A stretch of DNA of 19,708 nucleotides from CAYQAJ01 sp964415245 (lineage in GTDB: Bacteria > Planctomycetota > Planctomycetia > Pirellulales > Pirellulaceae): the NCBI GenBank assembly GCA_964415245.1, contig CAYQAJ010000067.1, positions 1-19,708 of the forward strand, written 5' to 3'. Numbering within the stretch: the first letter of the stretch is position 1; each line of letters begins with the position of its first letter. The position numbers and the translations under genes are program-made. Below the pieces are notes generated by a model. The model did no database searches and was not told the origin of the DNA. It was given only the letters and a program-made list of their open reading frames with translations. Shown one piece after another: positions 1 through 7,053 of this stretch.

Positions 1-863
1 CCGAGATGAACCGCATCGCCAGCCACCTGGTGGGCATGGGGGCCTACGGGCTCGATTTGGGCACGTTCAGCCCGTTCCTGTATGCGTTTCGCGAGCGGGA
101 GAAGATTCTCGATTTGTTCGAGGAAGCTTGCGGGGCCCGGCTCACATACAGCTATCTCACGCCCGGCGGCGCCACGGCCGATTTGCCCCACGGCTGGCTG
201 CAAAAGTGCTCGGCGTTCCTCGACCAGTTCGTGCCGGTGATCGACGAATACCACGCGCTCTTGACCACCAATGCCATCTTTATCAAGCGCGCGTGCAACA
301 TCGGCACCATGCCCGCTGCACAGGCGATCGACTACGGCTGCACCGGTCCGGTGTTGCGGGGAAGCGGCGTCGACCACGATCTGCGCCGCGACGGCGAAGC
401 GTGCTACACCCAGATGTACGACGGCTATGCGTTCGAAATCATCGTGCAGCGCGACGGCCACTACCCGAAAGATCACGACTATCCCCCGGTGCCCAGGGAG
501 GCCGTGCTGGGCGACTCGTGGCACCGATTCTACGTGCGGATGCTGGAGGTGGTGCAGTCGGTCGACCTGGTGCGGCAAGCCATCGACCGCTACAGCACCG
601 CCTCGGGCGACTGGGGCATTCCCATCAAGCTCACGCAGAAGCTTCCCAAGGGCGAGGCCTACCTGGAGACGGAGTGCCCCCGCGGGCAGATGGGCTTCTA
701 TATCGTGAGCGACGGCTCGTCGATTCCGCGCCGCGCGAGGGCCCGCAGCAGTTCGTTCTGCAACCTGTCGGTGACGCACGAGCTGTGCAAGGGCTGCCTG
801 ATCGCCGACGTGCCGGCCATCGTCGGCTCGCTGGATATCGTGATGGGCGAGATCGACCGCTGA
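1..863 (+). CDS. nuoD: NADH-quinone oxidoreductase subunit D, 3' part (5' end outside window)
   Basis: This is the C-terminal part of the 49-kDa subunit of respiratory complex I, which with NuoB lines the quinone site in the peripheral arm. The reading frame is open from the first bases. It begins at E-M-N-R-I-A-S-H-L, a helix found roughly 110-130 residues into complete NuoD proteins, so about a quarter of the gene is missing upstream. Visible family signatures are MPAAQAIDYGCTGPVLRGSG, the C-P-R-G-Q-M-G-F-Y-I-V-S-D-G block, and the terminal GSLDIVMGEIDR, which is diagnostic for NuoD over [NiFe]-hydrogenase large subunits. The sequence is somewhat divergent: ECPRGQ replaces the more usual E-[AV]-P-R-G-E, and there are several extra cysteines near the C-terminus. 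The quinone-contacting residues of the N-terminal part cannot be checked here. No nuoE, nuoF or nuoH follows, so the nuo cluster either ends here or is scattered. Confidence 0.93.
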   Translation, partial: EMNRIASHLVGMGAYGLDLGTFSPFLYAFREREKILDLFEEACGARLTYSYLTPGGATADLPHGWLQKCSAFLDQFVPVIDEYHALLTTNAIFIKRACNIGTMPAAQAIDYGCTGPVLRGSGVDHDLRRDGEACYTQMYDGYAFEIIVQRDGHYPKDHDYPPVPREAVLGDSWHRFYVRMLEVVQSVDLVRQAIDRYSTASGDWGIPIKLTQKLPKGEAYLETECPRGQMGFYIVSDGSSIPRRARARSSSFCNLSVTHELCKGCLIADVPAIVGSLDIVMGEIDR

Positions 864-1000
864 GGGGGTAGGTGCCGGTCGTGTGCGGGCTCGGTGAATA
901 CACTCGCGGATTCGGCTCGTGCGCTCGCCCGACATGAGCATTGCCATTCCCCCTCGGCCCTATTGCCCATGCCTCGTACCGCTCCAACCGATGTGCGGCG

Positions 1001-1034
1001 TACAATGGATTTCGGGCAGCAGCCTTCGTACGAA
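1001..1034 (+). promoter_or_regulatory. Possible vapBC promoter/operator: TACAAT hexamer and 10-bp palindrome
   Basis: A -10-like TACAAT lies at 1001-1006, followed by a perfect 10-bp palindrome, TTCGTACGAA, at 1025-1034. The palindrome is about 55 bp before the antitoxin GTG, near where transcription would start. Toxin-antitoxin operons of this class are normally autorepressed through short palindromes, so the position is suggestive. No good -35 hexamer stands at 16-18 bp, and a 10-bp palindrome can occur by chance. Confidence 0.3.
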
Positions 1035-1088
1035 AGTTATTGCCCCGCGTACCGGCGCGATTCAGAGACGGCAAGGGAGGGTAATCGA

Positions 1089-1337
1089 GTGACCATCAAA
1101 GTGCTCCGGGGTGTCGTTCACGGAAACGTCATCGAGTTAGAAAACAGCACCGGCATGTCCGATGGGCAGCACGTCGAAGTCGTCGTGCGGCCCCTGTTTG
1201 CGGATGGCAAGCAGTCCGGAGAGGGGCTATTGCGGACCGAGGGCGCGCTGGCCGATGACACGGAATGGGACGCGATCATGGAGCAAGTCCAACAGTCGCG
1301 AAAGCAGGAACGGCGTCCGCAGTGGGACGGATCATGA
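1089..1337 (+). CDS. VapB-type antitoxin (DUF104/AF2212-like), 82 aa
   Basis: This is a likely antitoxin for the PIN-domain toxin encoded immediately downstream. I chose the GTG at 1089 because a strong Shine-Dalgarno, AAGGGAGG at 1073-1080, sits 8 nt before it. The longer in-frame extension back to 894 reads as non-conserved sequence. The product starts MTIKVLRGVVHGNVIELENS and continues with G-M-S-D-G-Q-H-V-E-V-V-V. This is the small beta-rich N-terminal pattern of antitoxins that pair with VapC (DUF104/AF2212-like). The C-terminal part, with EWDAIMEQVQ and an Arg/Lys-rich tail, is probably the flexible toxin-binding segment. The stop codon overlaps the toxin start (ATGA at 1334-1337), which implies translational coupling. 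Family assignment is from pattern recognition only. Confidence 0.8.
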   Translation: MTIKVLRGVVHGNVIELENSTGMSDGQHVEVVVRPLFADGKQSGEGLLRTEGALADDTEWDAIMEQVQQSRKQERRPQWDGS

Positions 1338-1732
1338 AATTTCTGATGGACACGAACATCTGCTCGGCTCACATGAGGCGCCCCACGCAACTTGCCCATC
1401 GGTTCATCCAGTACGTAGGCCAGTTGGCGTTTCCGACGATCGTACTGGCAGAGTTATACGCCGGCGCATACCACCATTCGACGCCAAACCGGCTGGTAGC
1501 ACTGATCGGCGACTTGCTGCAAGAGGTGCATGTGTTGGATTTCGATTCCGCCTGCGCTAAGCAGTTTGGGCAGGTGCGAGGACAACTGCTTCAACAGGGT
1601 ATCTCGGTCAATTCGGTGGACCTGATGATCGCATCGGTCGCGCTGGTTCACGATCTCACGCTGGTGACACACAACACAACGGACTTTCGGAACGTCCCCG
1701 GCCTACGTGTGGAAGACTGGCTCACGCCCTGA
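1334..1732 (+). CDS. vapC: VapC-family PIN-domain ribonuclease toxin, 132 aa
   Basis: This is a PIN-domain endoribonuclease toxin that would cleave RNA when freed from its antitoxin. The four acidic residues expected in a PIN active site are present: D6 in LMDTN, E40 in VLAELYAG, D96 in VNSVDLMIA and D117 in HNTTDF. The 132-aa length is normal for VapC. The start ATG overlaps the antitoxin stop by 4 bp, so the pair is translated as a unit. No truncation or frameshift is visible, so the toxin looks functional. Its exact RNA target (tRNA, rRNA or other) cannot be read from the sequence. The pair lies between nuoD and the mod region with no transposase or integrase nearby. Confidence 0.92.
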   Translation: MKFLMDTNICSAHMRRPTQLAHRFIQYVGQLAFPTIVLAELYAGAYHHSTPNRLVALIGDLLQEVHVLDFDSACAKQFGQVRGQLLQQGISVNSVDLMIASVALVHDLTLVTHNTTDFRNVPGLRVEDWLTP

Positions 1733-1804
1733 TCGAGCAATATGGCGCCGCGGCCCAATTGCGGTAACGTATAAGCCAGAGTCGCTACCCCCAGGAGAAA
1801 ACCC

Positions 1805-2134
1805 ATGGCCATTCCCCACGCACAACCCGGCGAAGTCGTAAATGTCCGTCCGCTCGGAGCAGGGCTGGACAGCACGAAAACTCAGACGCTGTTCAAGACC
1901 AAGAACGTCGAGGTCGTCCGGGTCGTGATGCAAACCGGCAAGGAGATCCACGAACATCGAGCGCCCGGCGAGATCATCGTGCAATGCCTGGAAGGGAAGA
2001 TCGCCTTTACGGCACTCGGCAAGACCGCGGAGCTTGAGGCCGGCAAGCTGCTCTACCTCGCTGCCGGGGAGCCGCATTCGGTCAAGTGCAACGAGAATGC
2101 GTCGTTCCTGCTGACGATCGTGCTGCCTGGTTGA
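1805..2134 (+). CDS. Small single-domain cupin protein, 109 aa
   Basis: This is a single cupin beta-barrel, a fold that usually binds one metal ion. Motif 1 is G45-x3-H49-x-H51-x4-E56-x7-G64 and motif 2 is G80-x5-A-x-G88-x2-H91-x4-N96. The candidate metal ligands H49, H51, E56 and H91 are all present. The ATG is preceded at 7 nt by AGGAG (1793-1797), so the start is well supported. The protein has no signal peptide or partner domain, and its substrate cannot be deduced. It lies on the same strand as the downstream 107-aa gene and modABC, but 81 bp separate it from the next gene. Co-transcription with the molybdate genes is possible but unproven. Small cupins of this kind often act as sensors or minor enzymes. 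Confidence 0.85.
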   Translation: MAIPHAQPGEVVNVRPLGAGLDSTKTQTLFKTKNVEVVRVVMQTGKEIHEHRAPGEIIVQCLEGKIAFTALGKTAELEAGKLLYLAAGEPHSVKCNENASFLLTIVLPG

Positions 2135-2215
2135 GAGGGGAACGTTTCGCACCGCGTGCAGTTCATCGCGAAGCGGCATGCGGTGCCGTAGGCTCTTTGT
2201 CGGGGGAACGGCCAC

Positions 2216-2539
2216 ATGCACTACACCGTCACGGCCCGATTGATCCCGGAATCGGCCGCGGAGCTGTTGCGCAAACTCAGCGACGGCACGATCGCGAGAC
2301 AGAGGCCGGACGGCAAGGAGATCGTCGCTTCCATGCGGCGGGCCGTCGTCGACGACCGCGGCATCGTGCGTTGGAGCGAGGTCTGCTACTGCCCGACGCC
2401 GCTGGAGCACGAACGGGACACGGTGTACGACCGCTATTTCACCGACCTTGCAACGGAGGAGGTCGAGGAGTACGTGGAGTTCCAGGGCCGGCCGTTTATG
2501 GAATTGCTCGCGCAAACGGCGAGCGAGCAGAGCGCGTAA
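2216..2539 (+). CDS. Conserved-looking hypothetical protein, 107 aa, upstream of modA
   Basis: I do not recognise a named family. The ATG has a purine-rich GGGGGAA at 2202-2208, 7 nt upstream, a modest ribosome-binding site. The product is soluble, with mixed charge and no signal peptide or membrane helix. It has a VRWSEVCYCPTPL segment with two close cysteines (C-Y-C), and acidic stretches near both ends. The N-terminal half looks like an alpha/beta domain, starting with YTVTARLIPESAAELLRKL. The gene stops 41 bp before modA on the same strand, so it may share a transcript with the importer. Codon usage resembles the neighbours, which favours a real gene over a chance frame. No function is proposed. 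Confidence 0.7.
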   Translation: MHYTVTARLIPESAAELLRKLSDGTIARQRPDGKEIVASMRRAVVDDRGIVRWSEVCYCPTPLEHERDTVYDRYFTDLATEEVEEYVEFQGRPFMELLAQTASEQSA

Positions 2540-2580
2540 GTCCGGCTGTGTCTTGCGGCGATTGGCGTTAGACTACGGCC

Positions 2581-3384
2581 ATGCCCAGACGTTCGGACGT
2601 ACGCGTGTTAGTGCTGATTGCCTGCGCTGCGCTGTGCGGCTGTAGGGCCGGTGAGGACAACGCTGCCGCGACCGAACCGACCCTGACGGTGGGAGCTGCG
2701 GCAGACCTGCGGTTTGTGATGGACGATCTTCTGGCGGCCTTTCGGCAGCGCGACCCGGATGCCAACGTTGTCGTGACGTTCGGCTCCAGCGGATCGCTGT
2801 ACGCCCAGTTGTCGCAGCAGGCGCCGATCGATTTGTTCCTGTCTGCCGACGATCGGTATGTGAAACGACTGATCGATGACGGCAACGGCCTGGCGGATAC
2901 CGAGTTCGCTTACGCGCGAGGGCGTCTGGCGGTGATGCTTCCCAAGGATTCGCCGCTGGACGTGGAGAACAAGGGACTCGCAGCCCTGCTCGACCCGGCG
3001 GCCCAGCGCATCGCGATCGCGAATCCGCGACACGCACCGTACGGACGCGCAGCCGTCGCGGCACTCCAACGCGCCGCCCTGTACGAGCAAGTGAAGGACC
3101 GCCTGGTGCTGGGCGAAAACGTCGCACAGGCGGCGCAGTTCGTGCAGTCGGGCGGCGCCGACGTGGGGCTGGTCAGCCATAGTCTCGTCACGAGTCCCGG
3201 CGGACGCGAAACGTGCCGGTCCTGGGACGTGCCGATCGATGTCTATCCGCCCATCGAGCAACGGGGTGTAATTCCGCGGTGGGCCAAAAACCTGGAGACG
3301 GCGCGGCGGTTTCGCGAGTTTCTTTTCAGTGAAGAAGGGCAGGCCATCTTCCTCGCGCACGGGTTCCTGCCGCCGGGAGGCTAA
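2581..3384 (+). CDS. modA: Molybdate ABC transporter substrate-binding lipoprotein ModA
   Basis: This is the extracytoplasmic solute-binding protein of a molybdate (possibly also tungstate) importer, 267 aa, normal for ModA. The N-terminus is a lipoprotein signal: basic MPRR, a hydrophobic core, and lipobox L18-C-G-C21. The mature protein would therefore be lipid-anchored at C21. Family motifs are LTVGAAADLRFVMDDL (residues 35-50), the oxyanion-contacting FGSSGSL (67-73), DLFLSADDRYV (84-94), IANPRHAPYGRAA (147-158) and ENVAQAAQFVQSGGADVGLV (179-198). The start lacks a clear Shine-Dalgarno; a later start would shorten or lose the signal peptide, so ATG 2581 is preferred. It is followed after 3 bp by modB and then modC. 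Discriminating molybdate from tungstate would need binding data. Confidence 0.95.
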   Translation: MPRRSDVRVLVLIACAALCGCRAGEDNAAATEPTLTVGAAADLRFVMDDLLAAFRQRDPDANVVVTFGSSGSLYAQLSQQAPIDLFLSADDRYVKRLIDDGNGLADTEFAYARGRLAVMLPKDSPLDVENKGLAALLDPAAQRIAIANPRHAPYGRAAVAALQRAALYEQVKDRLVLGENVAQAAQFVQSGGADVGLVSHSLVTSPGGRETCRSWDVPIDVYPPIEQRGVIPRWAKNLETARRFREFLFSEEGQAIFLAHGFLPPGG

Positions 3385-3387
3385 GCC

Positions 3388-4050
3388 TTGGACTGGAAGG
3401 CCTTCTGGCTCACGTTGCAGCTCGCCGGCTGCACGACCCTGGTGCTGCTCGTTATCGGCCTGCCGCTGGCGTACTGGCTGGCCACGACGCGGTTTCGGGG
3501 GCGTTTCCTGCTGGAAGCGGCGGTCACGCTGCCGCTGGTGCTACCGCCAACCGTGCTGGGCTTTTACCTGCTGGTGGCCATGGGCCCGAAAAGCCCGATC
3601 GGCCGGTTGTATCACGCGACCATCGGCGAGCGGCTAACGTTTTCGTTTTCCGGCATCCTGATCGCGTCGGTGATTTTCAACCTGCCTTTTGCGGTTCGGC
3701 CGTTCACCGCTGCGCTGGCGGGAGTGGATCGCAAGCTGGTCGAGGCCTCGTGGTGCCTGGGCGTATCACGGCCGGCGACGTTCTTTCGCGTGGAGCTGCC
3801 CTTGGCATGGGCCGGCGTATTGAGCGGAATCGTGCTCGCGTTTGCGCACACGGTGGGCGAGTTCGGCGTGGTGCTGATGGTGGGGGGCAACATTCCGGGC
3901 GTGACACGAACGCTATCGCTTTCGATTTACGACGACGTGCAGGCGCTCGACTACGCGTCGGCCGGGCAGACGGCGCTGGTGCTGGTGCTCTTTTCGTTCG
4001 CCGTGCTGTGTGTCACGTACGCACTTTCGCCGCGGAGGTGGCCGCTGTGA
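3388..4050 (+). CDS. modB: Molybdate ABC transporter permease ModB (TTG start)
   Basis: This is the membrane channel subunit of the molybdate importer, 220 aa, the usual length. The start is TTG at 3388, supported by GGGAGG at 3375-3380, 7 nt upstream and overlapping the end of modA. No ATG is better placed. About five hydrophobic helices are visible: residues 9-31, 44-66, 88-108, 143-165 and 194-212. The conserved cytoplasmic EAA loop that docks onto the ATPase is intact at 119-140, E-A-S-W-C-L-G followed by V-E-L-P-L-A. The HTVGEFGVVLMVGGNIPG segment (154-171) is typical of ModB. The order modA-modB-modC with gaps of 3 and 22 bp indicates one operon. Confidence 0.95.
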   Translation: MDWKAFWLTLQLAGCTTLVLLVIGLPLAYWLATTRFRGRFLLEAAVTLPLVLPPTVLGFYLLVAMGPKSPIGRLYHATIGERLTFSFSGILIASVIFNLPFAVRPFTAALAGVDRKLVEASWCLGVSRPATFFRVELPLAWAGVLSGIVLAFAHTVGEFGVVLMVGGNIPGVTRTLSLSIYDDVQALDYASAGQTALVLVLFSFAVLCVTYALSPRRWPL

Positions 4051-4072
4051 ATGGGACACCGAGGTTAACGCG

Positions 4073-5188
4073 ATGACGGTCAGCACGGCCAAGACGAACC
4101 ATGCGACACTCGTGGCGCGGTTCGAAATGCGCTATCCGGCGGGTGCGGCAATTCAAGCCGATTTCGAGCTGCCAGCCGACGGGTTTTCGGCCACGGTCCT
4201 CTTGGGGCCTTCGGGCTCCGGCAAGACTACGGTGCTGCGTTGTCTGGCGGGGCTCCAGCGCCCGCAGAGCGGCGTCATTCGGTACGGCGACCAGACATGG
4301 TGCGATGCAGCCCGCGGCGTGAACCTTGCGCCGCAGCAGCGCGGCATCGGCTACCTCGCGCAAGACTATGCGCTCTTTCCACACTTGAGCGTCTCGGCGA
4401 ACGTCGCGTACGGACTGCGAGGAATGAATGCGGACGGGCGTCGCCACCGCGTGGCAGAAATGCTGGATCGCTTCGGCCTGACGAGCTTGGAGCGACGCTA
4501 CCCGTACCAGCTTTCCGGCGGCGAGGGCCAGCGCGTGGCGCTGGCGCGAGCGCTGGCGCGGCGACCGCGATTGCTCTTGCTCGACGAACCGCTCTCGGCG
4601 CTCGACGCCCCCTTGCGCGAACGACTGCGCCGCGACTTGCGGCGATGGCTGGCGGAGTTCGAGGTGCCGGTGATCCTCGTCACCCACGACCGCACCGACG
4701 CTCTGGCAGTGGGTGACGGGCTGGTGGTGATGGCCGGCGGCAAAACGCTGCAAAGCGGCAGCGTGCAGGAAGTGTTCGCCCGGCCAAGCGACGTCGCCGT
4801 CGCGACAGTGACGGGAGTCGAATCCGTAGTGCCGGGCCGCATCGTCGACGTGCAGGAAGGGTTGGCCCGCGTTACGGCAGGCGGCGTCGAACTATTGGCC
4901 CTGCCGCCTGATGAGGAATGCCGCGAAGTGTTTGTCTGTATTCGGGCCGAGGACGTAGTTCTGCAGCGCGGCGAAAGCGGCGCAACGAGCGTGCGCAACC
5001 GACTTGACGGGCAGGTTCGCTCGCTGGAACCGCAGGGAGCCATGGTGCGAGTGACGCTCGACTGCGGCTTCTCGCTGGCCGCCCTGGTCACGCGGCTGGC
5101 GTGTGAAGAATTGGGGCTAAAGCCCGGTCAAAGCGTGACGGCCATGCTCAAGGCGCCGGCCGTTCACCTCATTCCGCGCGATGCTTGA
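4073..5188 (+). CDS. modC: Molybdate ABC transporter ATP-binding protein ModC
   Basis: This is the ATPase subunit that powers ModB, 371 aa from ATG 4073. GAGG at 4061-4064 lies 8 nt before this ATG. An in-frame extension to 4010 would overlap modB and adds no conserved sequence. All nucleotide-binding motifs are intact: Walker A GPSGSGKT (45-52), Q-loop Q97 in LAQDYALFPH, signature LSGGEGQRVALARAL (147-161), Walker B LLLLDEP (167-173), D-loop SALD and H-loop H205 in VTHD. The C-terminal third, from about residue 235, contains a regulatory region with a TOBE-like molybdate-binding domain (LDGQVRSLEPQGAMVRVTLD, then the terminal KAPAVHLI). It ends the modABC operon; no intrinsic terminator is obvious after it. 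Confidence 0.95.
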   Translation: MTVSTAKTNHATLVARFEMRYPAGAAIQADFELPADGFSATVLLGPSGSGKTTVLRCLAGLQRPQSGVIRYGDQTWCDAARGVNLAPQQRGIGYLAQDYALFPHLSVSANVAYGLRGMNADGRRHRVAEMLDRFGLTSLERRYPYQLSGGEGQRVALARALARRPRLLLLDEPLSALDAPLRERLRRDLRRWLAEFEVPVILVTHDRTDALAVGDGLVVMAGGKTLQSGSVQEVFARPSDVAVATVTGVESVVPGRIVDVQEGLARVTAGGVELLALPPDEECREVFVCIRAEDVVLQRGESGATSVRNRLDGQVRSLEPQGAMVRVTLDCGFSLAALVTRLACEELGLKPGQSVTAMLKAPAVHLIPRDA

Positions 5189-5307
5189 AGCGCTCCGTGT
5201 CGCAGCAATATCGACCCGTGGCGTGTATGCGAAGCGCGCGGTAGTCTGAACGCGCCGCAGCTTGACGCGATTTCAATCGATCGCATCCTCCGTTCATCGC
5301 TCGCCCC

Positions 5308-7041
5308 ATGACCAACGTGCAAGTCGCCGAGGTGTTCGACCTCGTGGCCGACATTCTCGAATTCCAGGGGGCCAACCCCTTTCGCGTGCGGGCCTACCGC
5401 AACGCGGCGCGCACCGTGCGCGATCTGTCGGAGCCGGTGGCGGCGATTGCCGCCGATTCGGAACGAAAGCTCACCGACATCGAGGGCATCGGCGACGACC
5501 TGGCCGAGAAGATCGCCACGCTCGTCGAGACCGGCAAGCTGCCGATGCTGGAAAAGCTGCAAGGCGAGGTGCCCGAGTCGGTGCTGGCCCTGATGCGGAT
5601 CGAAGGCGTGGGACCCAAAAAGGCGGCGGCACTGCACAAAGAGCTGGGCGTTGCCACGCTCGACGAGCTGCGCAAGGCCTGCCAGGCGGGCAAGGTCCGC
5701 GAGCTGAAGGGTTTCGGCGAGAAGACCGAGCAGGCCATCCTCCACGGCATCGACGCAGCCAAGTCGATCGAAGTGCGAATCCTTTGGGCCGACGCCGATG
5801 CGATCGCCCAGCCGCTGTGCAACTATTTGCGGCAGTGCAAGGCGGTAAAGCGCCTCGAACTGGCGGGCAGTTACCGACGCGCTCGCGAGACGATCGGCGA
5901 TCTCGACGTGCTCGTCGTCTCGCCGCACGCCGACGAGGTGATGGACCATTTGGCTCGATTGGACGACGTGCAGGAGGTGATCGCACGCGGCGGAACCAAG
6001 ATGTCGGTGAAGCTGCAAGGAGGGCTGCAAGTCGACCTGCGGGTGGTGGAGGCCCAAGCGTTCGGCGCCGCCCTGCAATACTTCACCGGCTCGAAGGAAC
6101 ACAACGTCGTGCTGCGGGGGATGGCCAAGGATCGCGGCCTGAAGATCAACGAGTACGGCGTCTTCCGCGTGCGGGGAAAAAAGGAGGAGTACCTGGCAGG
6201 GGCCGAGGAGAAGGACATCTATGCCACGCTCGACCTGCCGCTGTTTCCTCCCGAGCTGCGCGAGGCGCGACGCGAGTTCCAATGGGCCGACGAAGGGGAC
6301 CTGCCCAAGCTGATCGAGCTGGACGACATCCGCGGCGACCTGCACATGCACACCAATCAGACGGATGGAAAGGCCACGCTCAAGGAAATGGTCGAAGCGG
6401 CCCGCAAGTGCGGGCTCCGCTACATCGCCATCACCGACCATTCCCGCCGCGTGAGCATGGCGCGAGGGCTCGATCCCAAGCGGCTGCGGGCCCAGTGGCG
6501 GGCCATCGACCGCCTTCGGGACGAGCTGGACGACGGCATGATCGTGCTCAAGGGAATCGAGTGCGACATCCTGGAGAAAGGGGGCATGGACCTGCCCGAC
6601 GACGTGCTGGCCGAAGCCGATTGGGTGCTGGCCAGCGTGCACTACGGGCAAAAGCAGCCGCGTGAGCAGATCACCGAGCGGATTCTGCAAGCGATCGAAA
6701 ACCCGCACGTATCCGCGATCGCCCATCCGACGGGGCGGCTCATCAATCGCCGCCCGGCATACGAGGTCGACCTGGAAGCTGTGTTCGCCGCGGCCAAGAA
6801 GCACGGCAAGCTGCTGGAGCTGAACGCCAACCCGCTACGGCTCGACCTGAACGACGTTCACTGCGCCGCGGCCAAGAGCCACGGCATACCGATCGTCATC
6901 AACACCGATGCGCACAGCACGGACCAGTTGGGAGTGATGCGCTACGGCGTGCTGCAGGCGCGGCGAGGAGGCCTGACCAAGAAAGACGTGGCCAACACGC
7001 GCACCTGGGCGGCGATGAAGACGCTGCTGAAGGGCGGGTGA
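5308..7041 (+). CDS. polX: DNA polymerase/3'-5' exonuclease PolX with C-terminal PHP domain
   Basis: This is a family X gap-filling repair polymerase fused to a PHP phosphoesterase, 577 aa, the standard length of bacterial PolX. The N-terminal 8-kDa-like helical domain covers about 1-85 and includes a helix-hairpin-helix (IEGIGDDLAEKI, 58-69). A second HhH is at 98-109 (IEGVGPKKAAAL). The polymerase active site has GSYRRARETIGDLDVLV (187-203), with catalytic D198 and D200 and a third Asp, D243, in VDLRVV. The PHP domain (about 341-577) keeps its metal ligands: H346 and H348 in GDLHMHTN, H378 in ITDHS, E418 in GIECD, H445 in SVH, H473 in AHPTGR, and D534 and H536 in NTDAHS. Both activities therefore look intact. 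There is no clear Shine-Dalgarno before ATG 5308. The gene converges on the pilus operon with only 12 bp between stop codons. Confidence 0.96.
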   Translation: MTNVQVAEVFDLVADILEFQGANPFRVRAYRNAARTVRDLSEPVAAIAADSERKLTDIEGIGDDLAEKIATLVETGKLPMLEKLQGEVPESVLALMRIEGVGPKKAAALHKELGVATLDELRKACQAGKVRELKGFGEKTEQAILHGIDAAKSIEVRILWADADAIAQPLCNYLRQCKAVKRLELAGSYRRARETIGDLDVLVVSPHADEVMDHLARLDDVQEVIARGGTKMSVKLQGGLQVDLRVVEAQAFGAALQYFTGSKEHNVVLRGMAKDRGLKINEYGVFRVRGKKEEYLAGAEEKDIYATLDLPLFPPELREARREFQWADEGDLPKLIELDDIRGDLHMHTNQTDGKATLKEMVEAARKCGLRYIAITDHSRRVSMARGLDPKRLRAQWRAIDRLRDELDDGMIVLKGIECDILEKGGMDLPDDVLAEADWVLASVHYGQKQPREQITERILQAIENPHVSAIAHPTGRLINRRPAYEVDLEAVFAAAKKHGKLLELNANPLRLDLNDVHCAAAKSHGIPIVINTDAHSTDQLGVMRYGVLQARRGGLTKKDVANTRTWAAMKTLLKGG

Positions 7042-7053
7042 CGTTCACCGCAC

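Noticed and set aside
5234..5255. GC hairpin (GCGCG/CGCGC) after modC as a terminator
   Set aside because: Stem of only 5 bp with a 10-nt loop and no T-run on either strand.
5262..5290. TTGACG as -35 of a polX promoter
   Set aside because: No acceptable -10 hexamer stands at 16-18 bp downstream.
5164..6804. Minus-strand open frame of 546 codons opposite polX
   Set aside because: polX has all catalytic motifs on the plus strand; the antisense translation has no recognisable domain.
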